Assembly (NCBI RefSeq): GCF_000834015.1
Contig: NZ_JXQI01000055.1
Location: forward strand, 1-64,000
Reading direction: 5' to 3'
Source of the DNA: Prevotella pectinovora
Lineage (GTDB): Bacteria > Bacteroidota > Bacteroidia > Bacteroidales > Bacteroidaceae
Length of the DNA: 64,000 nucleotides
Of the stretch, positions 52,456 to 62,575 are shown one piece after another. Position 1 is the stretch's first letter. Each line of letters starts with the position of its first letter. The notes beneath the pieces are model-generated. The model searched no databases, had not been told where the DNA came from, and was given only the letters and a program-made list of their open reading frames with translations. A program made the position numbers and the translations under genes.

Positions 52456-54579
52456 TTACTTCACGAGCTTCTTACCGTTCATCACATAGATGCCAGGGCG
52501 AAGATCGCTGACTGACTTACCCATGTAGCGACCGTCGATAGAGTATATCTCGCCGTTCTTTGGCGACTGGTCGGCAGTGGCAGAACTGATACCGGCAAGG
52601 CTCACAGGAATTACGCACACATTGTCGATGAACACGCCCTTGTCGTTGGTCTTGAAGCGGATAGCGGCATCACCAGAACCGGTGACATTAGCCTTTACCT
52701 CTGTCCACTGACCAGGAACGAGAGCGAACTCTGTGACATCAAGCACGGCGTCGCAACCATAGTTTGCAGCCAGAATCAGCTTGTTGTCTGAGCTGCCTGT
52801 GTATGGGGCTGCGAGGAACGAAATCACTACCGGTTCAGAGATTTTGAACGATGGTGTGACGGCGTTTGCCTTACGTGTAGCGTTACCGAGGAGCGCACAC
52901 TTGTTGGCACCGGTCTTCGGAGTGCCGGACCATCCGTCATTGTCAGGGAAGAAGTCTGCCAATCCCACGTTGTCGCCATCCCAGATGCCGTCATTACCGC
53001 CGATGCCGCTGCAGTTGTCGAATGTTTCATAGAGCAATGCTCCCTCCGGCTTGTCCTGCTTTGTGGCGCTCTTTGTGGTATACTCAAACGAGATTGTGCC
53101 GTCGGCGTTCTGTGTGATGTTGAGCAGATATTTGTTCATGTAGCCCGTGCCGTCGGTATTGGCGTTGTACACGGTGCAAGCCGGACGGGAATAGTTCGTC
53201 AGACTGTTGTTGCCCTGATAAGGCCATGCGTCGCCAGCCTTGTCCTCATCGGTAGAACCGAGAGTGTTGTCGGCAGGAATCACAGTCATGCGCTGACGGG
53301 CAGCGTTGTAGTTCACCTGATTGTCTTCCCAGGCGCCCTTGCTGTAGTCCACGTGGAGCACGATGAGTCCCTCGCCTGGCAATGCGGCGTCCCAACCGGT
53401 CTTCTGACGGTTTTCGAGCATATAATACTCGTTCTCGTTTCCGTCGTTATAGAAGATGTATGTATCGCCACCGGCAGCGAGAGCCTTCATGCCTTCGATC
53501 TTCTGCGGTTCGGCGTTGAGCACTATAGGCTCCTTCCATCCACAGAACATCTTCTCATAGCTGTTGTATTCAGCAGGGAGGAATGTGTTGCCGTTGTAGC
53601 ATCCGAAACACATGATGTCCCAGAATCCTGTTCCATATCCCCTACCGTTGATGTCGTAGTGGTCTTTGAGTCCCATACAGTGTGAGAACTCATGGCAGAA
53701 GGCACCGATACCGTCGATTGCCTCTGTGGCGCCCAGCTCGCAGCTGCAGGCGTAGACGCTGACCTTCACTCCGTCGGCAACGGTCATAGGGTCGATGGCA
53801 GACTTGTGAGGCCATACGAGGTCCGGATCCTGAGGATATGTTGCCTGTCCGTGTCCGGCATAGAGGACGAACACCTCTTCAACGAGGCCGTCGCCGTCCC
53901 AGTCATACTGCTTCCAGTCTGTCACCTGGTCCTTGGCGAGGTTCACAGCATCCTCCACCATAGGATATACGAGTGCCGCCTGGTCTCTGCCCGAGGCGTC
54001 GTTCTTGCCATATCCGGCATATCCCTTCGGCAGGTCTACCGGACCTACCACGTCGAAGTCGATCTCGAACTGTCCGCCACTCTGAGCCTTGAAGTAGTCA
54101 CGCACGCTACCCTTGAATCCGAGCGTCTCGTCGGAGTAGTTCTCTCCGTTGATGATCTGCTTGTAGAGGTCGAGCGTATGCTCCGGCTTGAACTTGGTGT
54201 CGGCGAAGTTGGCAAGGATGACAAGACATTTCTTCTTGCCCTGGAATTTGCTTCCCTCTACCTTTTTCACCGGCATTGATGTGCGTGCCGACTCCAGGAT
54301 GGCTTTCTCACGGGCTGCCTTCTGCGCCACCACTGCGTCGTATTCACTCTGCAGAGCGGAAAGCTCCACCTTAGAGAACACGCCAGCTGACGGTGTCTGT
54401 CTGTAGCAGGCACCGTCGGCAGTGCGCCAATATGTGAGATGCTCGTCGCCCACGAGCTCAGCTTTGACTACTGTGCCGTCGGCGAGAGTGATGTTGCGAC
54501 ATATTCCCGGCTTCACCGGCATTGCCTGGATGGCGATGGCAGCGAGAACCGCGGATATGGATAATAGGATTCTTTTCAT
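52456..54579 (-). CDS. Secreted M6-family metalloprotease with extra domain and T9SS-type tail
   Basis: 707 residues. Signal peptide (AAIAIQA), pro-region (about 20-115), catalytic M6 domain with zinc motif CHEFSHCMGLKDHYD, then a separate beta-sandwich module (about 520-650; YETFDNCSGIGGNDGIWDG) of the choice-of-anchor type seen also in the endonuclease. It ends with a sorting tail (YSIDGRYMGKSVSDL, GIYVMNGKKLVK). It lies 6 bp after the other M6 gene, so the two form one message. Confidence 0.93.
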   Translation of the reverse strand: MKRILLSISAVLAAIAIQAMPVKPGICRNITLADGTVVKAELVGDEHLTYWRTADGACYRQTPSAGVFSKVELSALQSEYDAVVAQKAAREKAILESARTSMPVKKVEGSKFQGKKKCLVILANFADTKFKPEHTLDLYKQIINGENYSDETLGFKGSVRDYFKAQSGGQFEIDFDVVGPVDLPKGYAGYGKNDASGRDQAALVYPMVEDAVNLAKDQVTDWKQYDWDGDGLVEEVFVLYAGHGQATYPQDPDLVWPHKSAIDPMTVADGVKVSVYACSCELGATEAIDGIGAFCHEFSHCMGLKDHYDINGRGYGTGFWDIMCFGCYNGNTFLPAEYNSYEKMFCGWKEPIVLNAEPQKIEGMKALAAGGDTYIFYNDGNENEYYMLENRQKTGWDAALPGEGLIVLHVDYSKGAWEDNQVNYNAARQRMTVIPADNTLGSTDEDKAGDAWPYQGNNSLTNYSRPACTVYNANTDGTGYMNKYLLNITQNADGTISFEYTTKSATKQDKPEGALLYETFDNCSGIGGNDGIWDGDNVGLADFFPDNDGWSGTPKTGANKCALLGNATRKANAVTPSFKISEPVVISFLAAPYTGSSDNKLILAANYGCDAVLDVTEFALVPGQWTEVKANVTGSGDAAIRFKTNDKGVFIDNVCVIPVSLAGISSATADQSPKNGEIYSIDGRYMGKSVSDLRPGIYVMNGKKLVK

Positions 54580-54585
54580 TTTCTG

Positions 54586-56295
54586 TTATTTTAGGATTTT
54601 CTTTCCATTCACGATATACATACCGCTCTTGAGCGCCTTCATGTCGGTGCCGAGGAAACGGCCGTCGAGTGTATAGATGCGGTTGTCTGCCTTAGCCTGT
54701 GTAGCAGCGTTGACCTCAGCGATGCCGTCAACAACCAGGTTGTCCCATGGATTCGGAGTGTTGCTCAGCTCCACCTCACGCTTGAAGGTGAATCCCATTG
54801 TGCCGTCGGCATTTCTGTGGATATCGGTGATAGGCTTGCCCATGAGTTTCTTGCCGTTCACGTTGGCGTGGTTGAGTGTAGCGGCAGGCTCAGAATTGTC
54901 TGTCAGACTGTTCACGCTGCCGTATGGGAAGCAGTTGTTGTCTGGATACTGGTCATAGTTGTAACCGTCGGCACAGATGATGGTGTATCTCGCATAGTCG
55001 CCGTTGGCGTTAGGAGCCATTCCGGTCCACACTCTCTCATCGTAGTCTACATAGTTCACGAGCAGACCTGTACCCTTGCGCTTTGCGTCCCAACCTACGT
55101 TCTGATGGTTTTCGAGGATATAGAACTCATTCTTGTAGCCTTCGTTATAAACGATGAAGAACTCGCCTCCCTCTGAGATAGGGCCCATATTGTTTACAAT
55201 GGTGTCGTTTGCCAACACCTTGGCGTTCTGCCATCCGGCAATCATACGCTCCAGACCTGTGTAGCAAGAAGGTGTGAAACCGTTGTCGATGTAAGAACCA
55301 ACGTCCATGAGGTCCCAAGTGCCCATTCCGAAACGTGTCTTGGTTGGGTCGTAGGTATCAGGGAATCCGAGGCAGTGTGAGAACTCGTGGCAGATGGTAC
55401 CGATACCGCAGATGGTACTGCCTCTCTGCAACTCGCTACTGCAGGCGTAGGTATCGATCTTCACACCGTCGAGGTTGATGGCCTTCTTGTAGTCTGAAGC
55501 GCTGAGCTTAGACTCATGTGGCCATATTGTTGTTGCTGATCCGCCATCGTGCTCACCGAGTCCGGCATAGAGCACGAACACCTGGTCAACTTCTCCGTCG
55601 CCGTCCCAGTCGTAGTCGGCATAATTTACATCTGCATCTGCTGCCAATACTGCCTCAGCAATCATCTCTCCTGGCTTGGTGTCGTGGGAATAACCCTGGT
55701 TAGTGCCGTAATACCAACGCTTGTGGGCAAGCATGTATGGACCTACAACATCGAACTCGATATCGAGCTTGCCGAGACTCTGAGAGCGGAAATAATCCGC
55801 CACGCTACCAGTGAAGCCTAATTCCTTGTTGGTGTAGTTCTTGCCGTTGGCAACTTCCTGGAGGAGTTCTCTGGTGTGCTCCGGCTGGAACTGTGCTGAC
55901 TTTCCGTCAGGATAGTTGACGAGGATGATGAGTCCCTTCTTCTTGCCTCCGGAGATTGCCTTCTTGTGAGAAGTGCTGGCCTGGAGCTGGTTCTGGTTGT
56001 AGAGTTTCTTCAGACGGACGGCACGGTCTTGTGCTCTCTGAAGTCTCATCGGCTCTGTTGCCTTCAGCATACGAGCCACGTCAACCGGTTTGAAAATACC
56101 GGTCTCACCGTCTTCCACGTATGTCTTGCCATCGGCTGCCTGCCAATAGCTTCCCCATTCGTCGCCCTTAAGCTCTACTCTAACTTCGGTACCGTCAGCG
56201 AGACGTACCGTTTTCCATTGTCCCGGTCTTGCGGGAGAAGCAAATGCCGTGAGAGCGGCAAATGCCAGTGCGCATAGTGTGTATATCTTCTTCAT
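54586..56295 (-). CDS. Secreted M6-family metalloprotease with T9SS-type tail
   Basis: 569 residues, first of the tandem pair. Signal peptide (ALTAFASPA), pro-region with WKTVRLADGTEVRVEL, M6 catalytic domain with CHEFSHCLGFPDTYD, and a sorting tail (YTLDGRFLGTDMKAL, GMYIVNGKKILK). It lacks the extra beta module of its neighbour, so it is about 140 residues shorter. The pro-region and tail resemble the neighbour closely, indicating an old tandem duplication. Confidence 0.93.
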   Translation of the reverse strand: MKKIYTLCALAFAALTAFASPARPGQWKTVRLADGTEVRVELKGDEWGSYWQAADGKTYVEDGETGIFKPVDVARMLKATEPMRLQRAQDRAVRLKKLYNQNQLQASTSHKKAISGGKKKGLIILVNYPDGKSAQFQPEHTRELLQEVANGKNYTNKELGFTGSVADYFRSQSLGKLDIEFDVVGPYMLAHKRWYYGTNQGYSHDTKPGEMIAEAVLAADADVNYADYDWDGDGEVDQVFVLYAGLGEHDGGSATTIWPHESKLSASDYKKAINLDGVKIDTYACSSELQRGSTICGIGTICHEFSHCLGFPDTYDPTKTRFGMGTWDLMDVGSYIDNGFTPSCYTGLERMIAGWQNAKVLANDTIVNNMGPISEGGEFFIVYNEGYKNEFYILENHQNVGWDAKRKGTGLLVNYVDYDERVWTGMAPNANGDYARYTIICADGYNYDQYPDNNCFPYGSVNSLTDNSEPAATLNHANVNGKKLMGKPITDIHRNADGTMGFTFKREVELSNTPNPWDNLVVDGIAEVNAATQAKADNRIYTLDGRFLGTDMKALKSGMYIVNGKKILK

Positions 56296-56321
56296 ACTAA
56301 AAAAAAGGTAATGTTTGGGTA

Positions 56322-56329
56322 CAAATTTA
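56322..56329 (-). promoter_or_regulatory. -7 box of the tandem M6 operon
   Basis: The minus strand reads TAAATTTG, 26 bp before the ATG at 56295. No -33 box was seen. Confidence 0.5.
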
Positions 56330-56430
56330 CTGTTTTTTTAATTACCCTCCTACTTTTCAGCGATTTTCTTACTAATTATTTGACTTTGAGCTGATTTAGA
56401 CGGAAGGAATGGAGAAGAAAAGAAGGACGG

Positions 56431-56470
56431 ACTGACGAACCGGAAAGAAGACTGACGGACCGGAAAGAAG
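56431..56470. repeat. Two tandem 20-bp repeats
   Basis: ACTGACGAACCGGAAAGAAG (56431-56450) is followed at once by the same 20 bases with one change (A to G). The surroundings are purine-rich. It is a short tandem duplication without obvious function. Confidence 0.7.
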
Positions 56471-56629
56471 GAAAGATGGCGAACAGGACAGAAGCCGGGG
56501 CTGTGCAAGGAGAAAAACGTCAAAACAGAGAACGGACAAGCCTTCAAGGAGTTTTGCCAACTACGATTGACAATGGGGATAGGTATATGTCAAGACATTA
56601 GGCAGTTAAAGCTATTTAGCAGTTTTCTT

Positions 56630-56661
56630 CTTGGAAAATATAAACAGATATTGTAATTTTG
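56630..56661 (+). promoter_or_regulatory. gpmI promoter
   Basis: CTTG (56630-56633), 20 bp, then TAATTTTG (56654-56661). Predicted start about 56667, a leader of about 134 nt. Confidence 0.65.
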
Positions 56662-56800
56662 CACTCAAAAGAAACGGGATGTCTACAAGACATGCATTCT
56701 GTTATACCCGTTATACGGGGTGATGACAGGGACAAGCCTTCCGGTCAACCCGTCAAACTCATCAACTGTCAACCATTTAATATAACACATAAAAATTATC

Positions 56801-58327
56801 ATGGCAAAGAAAGCTTTATTGATGATACTCGACGGATGGGGTATCGGCAAACATGGAAAGGGAGACGTGATCAACAACACTCCTACTCCTTATCTCGATT
56901 ATCTTACGGCAGTAAGCGCCCATTCACAGCTCATGGCTTGTGGTGAGGACGTGGGTCTGCCTGACGGACAGATGGGCAACTCTGAGGTGGGTCACCTCAA
57001 CATCGGAGCGGGCCGCATCGTATATCAGGACCTCGTGAAAATCAACCGCGCCTGCGCCGACGGTTCTATTCTGAAGAACCCTGAGGTGGTGAACGCATTC
57101 TCTTACGCACAGAAGACAGGCAAGCGCCTACACCTCATGGGACTGACTTCCACCGGAGGTGTGCACTCTTCTCTCGACCACCTGTTCAAATTCGTGGAAA
57201 TCTCAAAGGAGTACGGACTGAAGGACACCTTCGTACACTGCTTCATGGACGGACGCGACACCGACCCTAAGAGCGGTGTGGGATTCATCAAGGAGCTGAC
57301 TGACCACTGCGAGAAGAACGACGCCCACATCGCAAGCATCGTGGGACGTTTCTATGCCATGGACCGCGACAAGCGCTGGAACCGCGTGAAGGAGGCTTAC
57401 GACCTGCTCGTAGAGGGCAAGGGAACAAAGGCTACCGACATGGTGAAGGCTATGGAGGAGAGCTATGCTGCCGACGTGACCGACGAGTTTGTGAAGCCTA
57501 TCTCAAACGCCAACGTGAACGGAACGATACAGGAGGGCGACGTGGTGATATTCATCAACTACCGCAACGACCGCGCCAAGGAGCTGACCCAGGTGCTCAC
57601 ACAGCAGGATATGCCTGAGGAGGGAATGCATACTATCAAGGACCTGCAGTATTACTGCATGACTCCTTACGACGCTTCGTTCAAGGGCGTACACATCCTC
57701 TTCCCGAAAGAGAACGTGCAGGACACTCTCGGTGAGTATCTCAGCAAGCAGGGCAAGAAGCAGCTGCACACTGCAGAGACTGAGAAATACGCTCACGTGA
57801 CATTCTTCTTCAACGGCGGTCGCGAGACTCCATTTGAGGGCGAGGACCGTATCCTCGTGCCTTCGCCGAAGGTTGCCACATACGACCTGAAGCCTGAGAT
57901 GAGCGCATACGAGGTGAAGGACAAGCTGGTGGGTGCCATCAACACCCAGGAGTATGACTTCATCGTGGTGAACTTCGCCAACGGCGACATGGTGGGACAC
58001 ACCGGTGTCTACAATGCCATCGCAAAGGCTGTTCATGCTGTGGACAACTGCGTGAAAGACGTTATAGAGGCTGCCAAGGCCAACGACTACGAGGCTATCA
58101 TCATCGCTGACCACGGCAATGCTGACAATGCCATCAACGCTGACGGCACTCCTAACACGGCTCACTCTCTGAACCCAGTTCCGTTCATCTACGTTACAGA
58201 CAACAATTCGGCTACTGTCAAGGACGGCCGTCTTGCCGATGTGGCTCCTTCTATCCTCCACATCATGGGTCTGGAGCAGCCTGCCGACATGACAGGAGAG
58301 AACCTCATCGAGGACAACATCCACTAA
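56801..58327 (+). CDS. gpmI: 2,3-bisphosphoglycerate-independent phosphoglycerate mutase
   Basis: A 508-residue glycolytic enzyme interconverting 3- and 2-phosphoglycerate with two Mn2+ ions. The alkaline-phosphatase-type N-terminus MILDGWGIG is present, the active-site serine lies in [12 protein letters not shown], and [13 protein letters not shown] and the C-terminal metal site [10 protein letters not shown] follow. The normal length of the family is about 510. A single gene with its own promoter and a strong terminator. Confidence 0.97.
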   Translation: MAKKALLMILDGWGIGKHGKGDVINNTPTPYLDYLTAVSAHSQLMACGEDVGLPDGQMGNSEVGHLNIGAGRIVYQDLVKINRACADGSILKNPEVVNAFSYAQKTGKRLHLMGLTSTGGVHSSLDHLFKFVEISKEYGLKDTFVHCFMDGRDTDPKSGVGFIKELTDHCEKNDAHIASIVGRFYAMDRDKRWNRVKEAYDLLVEGKGTKATDMVKAMEESYAADVTDEFVKPISNANVNGTIQEGDVVIFINYRNDRAKELTQVLTQQDMPEEGMHTIKDLQYYCMTPYDASFKGVHILFPKENVQDTLGEYLSKQGKKQLHTAETEKYAHVTFFFNGGRETPFEGEDRILVPSPKVATYDLKPEMSAYEVKDKLVGAINTQEYDFIVVNFANGDMVGHTGVYNAIAKAVHAVDNCVKDVIEAAKANDYEAIIIADHGNADNAINADGTPNTAHSLNPVPFIYVTDNNSATVKDGRLADVAPSILHIMGLEQPADMTGENLIEDNIH

Positions 58328-58358
58328 CAAGACAGACTACACAACACAATATCCCCCA

Positions 58359-58398
58359 AAAGGCGCATCCGGTAATGTTCCGGATGCGCCTTTGTTTT
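58359..58398 (+). terminator. gpmI terminator
   Basis: A 14-bp perfect stem AAAGGCGCATCCGG/CCGGATGCGCCTTT (58359-58372/58380-58393) is followed by GTTTT. Confidence 0.92.
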
Positions 58399-58422
58399 GA
58401 GTTGGGGGGATTGTGACTCAAA

Positions 58423-59897
58423 TAAACCCAAATCGGTCATTAGAAAAAGTTTCTTGTCATTTTCTAATGACCGCCATTAGAAAAATAGCTTTGTATATGC
58501 TTGATTCATAAATATTTACTAACTTTACCACGAAAAAAAGAATATACTCCGATGCGAAACTGTGACATAAAGTTTGTAAATAAGGAAATAACACCTTTTG
58601 GTGGTCTTTCCCTGTTCTTCAAAATGCTTGAGAAATGCCATTTTGAAGAGCATGTTATGCAAAGTGGTTTACCTCTTCAAGGTTCCAACCGTGGTTACAA
58701 ACCAATCCAGTTGATATTGGGATTGTTTGCAGGTGTGTGGTGTGGCGCAAGTTGCTTTGGACATCTTGACGTGGTTCGTTATGACGCTGCACTATGTGAC
58801 CTATTAGGATGGGAACGTGGAGCAGACCATCGTGCATACCAGCGCTATCTCAATAAATTCTCTCAAGCTGTCAACCAGCGTGTTTTCGGGAATTTGTTCC
58901 GTTGGTTTTTCTCCGAGTTGAAGTTCGACAACTACACTTTAGACTTCGATTCTACAGTGATGGTCCGTGAGGGAAGTCAAGAAGGAGCAGCCAAAGGATA
59001 CAACCCCAAACGTCCTGGACGACTCTCGCATCATCCTCTTCTTGCATTCGTTTCCGATGTAAGGATGATAGCAAATTACTGGCTACGTCCAGGCAACACA
59101 TCCGCAAGTACCAATTATCTGTCATTTCTTGAGGACACGCTCTCAAAACTTGAGGGCAAACGTGTCGGACTGGTCCGCATGGATAGCGGTTTCTTTGCAA
59201 AGGAAATACTTGACTATCTGGAAATGAAAGGGTTACACTATATCATTGCCTGCCGTTTCAATAATCGCATAAAGTATAGTCTTACCCATGAACGCAAATG
59301 GATAGAGTTGACAGACGGATTGGAAATATCCGAAACCATCTATCAGGCAAACGGTTGGGAGAAGCCTAGACGCATTGTGATGGTCAGACAAGAAATAGAC
59401 AAGCGCCCCAAAGCTGCAGGAAAGCAAATCAAGCAACTGGAGCTTTTTGAGAATGAGGAAGATTTCGGAAAATACCGATACAGCTGCTTTGTAACAGACC
59501 TTGACCTGCCGGCCAAGATTGTATATGACTCATATCTCGGAAGAGCGGACTCTGAGAATAGGATAAAAGAATTGAAGAATGATTTCTCCATCGATGATTT
59601 TGTCACAAATAACTTTTGGGCAACAGAGGCATGTGGAAACTTCATTGTAATGGCATATAACTTTATGTCGTTGTTCAGACATGCGCTGATCAATTCCAAC
59701 AAGAAGAAATTTCTGAAGACTATCCGATACGAGTTGATATCGACGCCAGCCTATCTGGGAAGAACAAAAGACAAGCACATCCTATATTTGGCTAGATCAC
59801 TAAAAACACGACAATCATTCTTATCTATATGGGAAAAATTAAAGGATTTCTCTTTGCCGTACGACACAGAGAAATCCTAATGACCGATTTGGGTTTA
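58423..59897 (+). mobile_element. IS1380-family insertion sequence
   Basis: 1475 bp with perfect 21-bp inverted ends, TAAACCCAAATCGGTCATTAG (58423-58443) and its complement (59877-59897), around one intact transposase gene. No matching target duplication is visible at the outer flanks, consistent with a later deletion next to the element. An internal hairpin, CGGTCATTAGAAAA/TTTTCTAATGACCG (58434-58447/58460-58473), lies in the transposase leader and may block read-through expression. Confidence 0.92.
58552..59880 (+). CDS. IS1380-family transposase
   Basis: A 442-residue DDE transposase. The first acidic residue lies in LDFDSTVM, the second in GLVRMDSGFF, and the third in the family motif GRADSENRIKELKNDF (about 331-345). 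ATG 58552 is chosen over 58501 because it yields the usual family start; a -7-like TAACTTTA lies upstream. The gene looks complete, so the element is probably active. Its stop codon lies inside the right inverted repeat. It may also act on the many similar ends elsewhere in this window. Confidence 0.93.
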   Translation: MRNCDIKFVNKEITPFGGLSLFFKMLEKCHFEEHVMQSGLPLQGSNRGYKPIQLILGLFAGVWCGASCFGHLDVVRYDAALCDLLGWERGADHRAYQRYLNKFSQAVNQRVFGNLFRWFFSELKFDNYTLDFDSTVMVREGSQEGAAKGYNPKRPGRLSHHPLLAFVSDVRMIANYWLRPGNTSASTNYLSFLEDTLSKLEGKRVGLVRMDSGFFAKEILDYLEMKGLHYIIACRFNNRIKYSLTHERKWIELTDGLEISETIYQANGWEKPRRIVMVRQEIDKRPKAAGKQIKQLELFENEEDFGKYRYSCFVTDLDLPAKIVYDSYLGRADSENRIKELKNDFSIDDFVTNNFWATEACGNFIVMAYNFMSLFRHALINSNKKKFLKTIRYELISTPAYLGRTKDKHILYLARSLKTRQSFLSIWEKLKDFSLPYDTEKS

Positions 59898-60810
59898 TAG
59901 CATCGGCGGTGGTGCACTTTCTTAAGGCAAAGCCGATGGCGATGAGTTCAGCACTCCCGAAGTGTATCCCCTGGGCACCCTGAGCGAAATCATGGAATGG
60001 TGCAACGACAATGGCCGCAAATACTGGGAATATGTCAACGAATGTGAGGACAGCAGTATCTGGGATTATCTGAAAGAGGTGTGGGAAACCATGAAGCAAG
60101 CGGTGGAGCGTGGCATCAACACTGAGGGGCGTCTGCCCGGACCGCTCAATCTTGCCCGCAAAGCTCCCACCTATTATGTCAAGGCCTCTGGCTACAAACA
60201 GTCGCTGCAGTCGCGCGGCTTGGTCTATGCCTACGCCTTGGCGGTGAGCGAAGAGAACGCTTCAGGCGGCACCATTGTCACGGCACCCACCTGTGGTGCT
60301 TGCGGCGTGATGCCTGCCGTGCTGTATCATTCGTGGAAGGCGCACGACATGAGCGAGACCCGTGTGCTTCATGCGCTTGCCACCGGCGGTCTTATCGGCA
60401 ACATCGTCAAGCAGAATGCCTCCATTTCGGGTGCCGATGTGGGTTGTCAGGGCGAGGTGGGTGTAGCCTGCGCCATGGCTTCAGCAGCCGCCTGCCAGAT
60501 GTTTGGCGGCAGCGCCTCGCAGATTGAATATGCGGCTGAAATGGGGTTGGAGCACCATCTGGGCATGACCTGCGACCCGATATGTGGATTGGTGCAGATT
60601 CCGTGTATAGAGCGCAACGCCTTTGCTGCCACCCGTGCACTCGATGCCAACCTTTATGCCGCATTCTCCGACGGCATGCACCGCGTAACGTTCGACAGGG
60701 TGGTGCAGGTAATGAAGCAGACCGGCCACGACATCCCCTCATTGTACAAGGAGACAAGTGCCGGAGGACTGGCCAAAAGCTTCTCCAACATCATCAAGAC
60801 AAAACTATAA
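59896..60810 (+). pseudogene. sdaA: L-serine ammonia-lyase (serine dehydratase), beheaded and interrupted
   Basis: The C-terminal part of an iron-sulfur serine dehydratase (serine to pyruvate and ammonia). Recognisable: YSIGGGALS right at the IS border, then an in-frame TAA at 59923-59925, then the rest of the alpha domain with cluster cysteines ([26 protein letters not shown]) and tail AGGLAKSFSNIIKTKL. The N-terminal part is absent: the IS1380 element abuts the fragment, and the other side of the IS carries gpmI, so a deletion accompanied the insertion. An internal start such as ATG 59962 could make a fragment, not a working enzyme. Confidence 0.88.
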
Positions 60811-60828
60811 GAAACAGGGCATAAAAAA

Positions 60829-60908
60829 CGAAGGTACCTTCACCGCCCCACGAAGGTATCCTCAACAGTCAACGAAGGTACCTTCAACAGCCGTCGAAGG
60901 TACCTTCA
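60829..60908. repeat. Four palindromes CGAAGGTACCTTCA at exact 22-bp spacing
   Basis: The copies start at 60829, 60851, 60873 and 60895. Three are identical; the second has two changes (CGAAGGTATCCTCA). The core GAAGGTACCTTC is a perfect 12-bp palindrome. The 8-bp spacers differ (two begin ACAG). The array sits between the ends of the serine-dehydratase remnant and the next, convergent gene. Confidence 0.85.
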
Positions 60909-60937
60909 TCAAAAAGGGGTGTTTGATTGTCATTATT

Positions 60938-61672
60938 TTATTTCAATACCACCTTGCCGCTGACGGTTTCTTTGCCGTTCTTGATGGTATAGATATACAT
61001 ACCCTTGGCCAAACCATCGAGGCTCACTGCACCGTTGCCGTTGAGCACCACGCTGTTGGCTTTCTTGCCATCCATGGTGTACATCTCAAAGGTGTGGGCA
61101 GCTGCTGTGGGGAACGAATAGTTCAATGTGCGGCCATTCAAGGCGATGGTGCCGTCGGCTGTCACATGGTCGATACCTGCAACCACTTCAGGGTCGTTGC
61201 TCATATAGAGAATAAAACTGATGGCTTTTGACGCATCATCTCCATACCATGCGCTCACCTTACATTTGCTGGTGGCTATAGTCTTGTCCATGATCCAGCT
61301 TGAGTGCAGCTGAATGTCTGTATCAGTATTGGCTGGCAGACCGGTGCCCATGTCGGCAGTAGTGGCTGTAGCTGAAACCACTTGCTTATAGGGCAGACAT
61401 GCACCAAAAGCACAAAGTTCCAATGTTTCACCGTCAAGGTGCTCTACCTGCACAGTAACAGGATTATCCTTGCTTGCGGCTTCTGTGCCATTCAGTTTGA
61501 TATGGGGAGTAAACTGCAGGATACCAACCTCCATCATAGTCTCATCGTAGGTTGATACAACAATTTCTCCACCATTGGGAATGACATTGCCATCATGCTT
61601 GAAAGTCAAAGTCTGTGCATTGGCCATGATGGAACAAACCAATGCAGTTGCGATAGTAAAGATTTTTTTCAT
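60938..61672 (-). CDS. Unknown secreted protein with T9SS-type tail
   Basis: 244 residues. Signal peptide (cut near IMANAQ), a beta-rich domain of unrecognised family (about 20-165; TLTFKHDGNVIPNGGEIVVS), then a sorting domain (about 170-244; MYTMDGKKANSVVLN, GMYIYTIKNGKETVSG). Small secreted proteins of this sort often accompany Omp28-type lipoproteins in Bacteroidales. It follows the interrupted Omp28 gene by 76 bp on the same strand, so its expression may be reduced. Confidence 0.8.
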   Translation of the reverse strand: MKKIFTIATALVCSIMANAQTLTFKHDGNVIPNGGEIVVSTYDETMMEVGILQFTPHIKLNGTEAASKDNPVTVQVEHLDGETLELCAFGACLPYKQVVSATATTADMGTGLPANTDTDIQLHSSWIMDKTIATSKCKVSAWYGDDASKAISFILYMSNDPEVVAGIDHVTADGTIALNGRTLNYSFPTAAAHTFEMYTMDGKKANSVVLNGNGAVSLDGLAKGMYIYTIKNGKETVSGKVVLK

Positions 61673-61710
61673 GTTATGTTCTCCTATTGTTTGATTATTT
61701 CATTTAAACA

Positions 61711-61736
61711 TAGGTGGGAAATGACATTCCCACCTA
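61711..61736 (-). terminator. Hairpin between the Omp28 remnant and the secreted-protein gene
   Basis: TAGGTGGGAA/TTCCCACCTA (61711-61720/61727-61736), a 10-bp perfect stem with a 6-base loop. No strong T run, so it is possibly an attenuator or a stability element. Confidence 0.5.
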
Positions 61737-61748
61737 TTATAATATAGA

Positions 61749-62561
61749 TTATTCGGCTGCAGGCACAACCTTGCACTCTGCGACCTGATAAACACCGTCT
61801 TTGTCGTTATAAACAAAGGCTACCACCGAGAGGTTCTCAGGATTCCAGTTGTCTTTCACGGCAATCTGACGTTTGAACGACATGGCTATGTTTTCCTTGA
61901 TGGCCACATCCTCACCCCAGAAACCTTGGTCTTCGGTAGCCTTGATGCAGGCACGATACACATGGTTGTGCTCATAATCCTTGATCAAGCCCAATGTCTT
62001 GTCCATCTGCATGGCAATGATATGGCTTTCAGTCACCCAAAGCTGCAACTTGCCGTTGATGCTTTCACTCGACATCATATCGACATGGCACACCAACTGA
62101 CCGTTCTCCACTTTGGCATCCACCTGGAGCGAAAGCGGTGTGGAACGCTTCAATTCCTCACGGACGACACCGGCAAAATCTGTCTCAGAAAGTTTTCCAC
62201 TCCTGCGATTCACCACACCAGAAGGATAAGTGGTAATACCCCATTTGTTGGCATACTCATCGCCCTCAGGCTGCATCAATCCTATCATGTTCGGCATAGA
62301 ACCTTCTTTCACGGCAAGCGTACCTGCATGGATAGAAACAGAAATCAGCTGCTCGCCATACAGTTCTTTCAATCCTTTCACCACCTCGTGGGCAGCAGGA
62401 CAGTTGATACATCTCTGACCAGTAAACTCTTCAAGCAGCACCACACGCTGGCTTTAAACAGCAGGCAACTCTATCAGACGGTCATTCTCATCTACCTGGT
62501 CGCAACCACCCAACACCATTGCCGAAGCCATCAGCAGGGCATATATCTTTGAAAATTTCAT
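61749..62561 (-). pseudogene. Omp28-family lipoprotein with premature stop
   Basis: Reading from ATG 62561: MKFSKIYALLMASAMVLGGC is a clean lipoprotein signal (cysteine 20), and the frame continues to LPAV, then TAA at codon 36 (62556-62554), then SQRVVLLEEFTGQRCINCPA and the complete Omp28 body with its thioredoxin-like CxxC region. The frame is otherwise intact, so a single nonsense change is the lesion. Translation could restart at an internal ATG (62444 is in frame), but the product would lack its export signal. Confidence 0.85.
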
Positions 62562-62575
62562 TCGTCTTTATGTTT

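Noticed and set aside
37112..56295. The M6 proteases as a glycan-utilisation locus
   Set aside because: No glycoside hydrolase, lyase or sulfatase is present near SusCD; the nearby enzymes are metalloproteases.
60829..60908. CRISPR array
   Set aside because: 14-bp palindromic repeats with 8-bp spacers are too short, and no cas genes are present.
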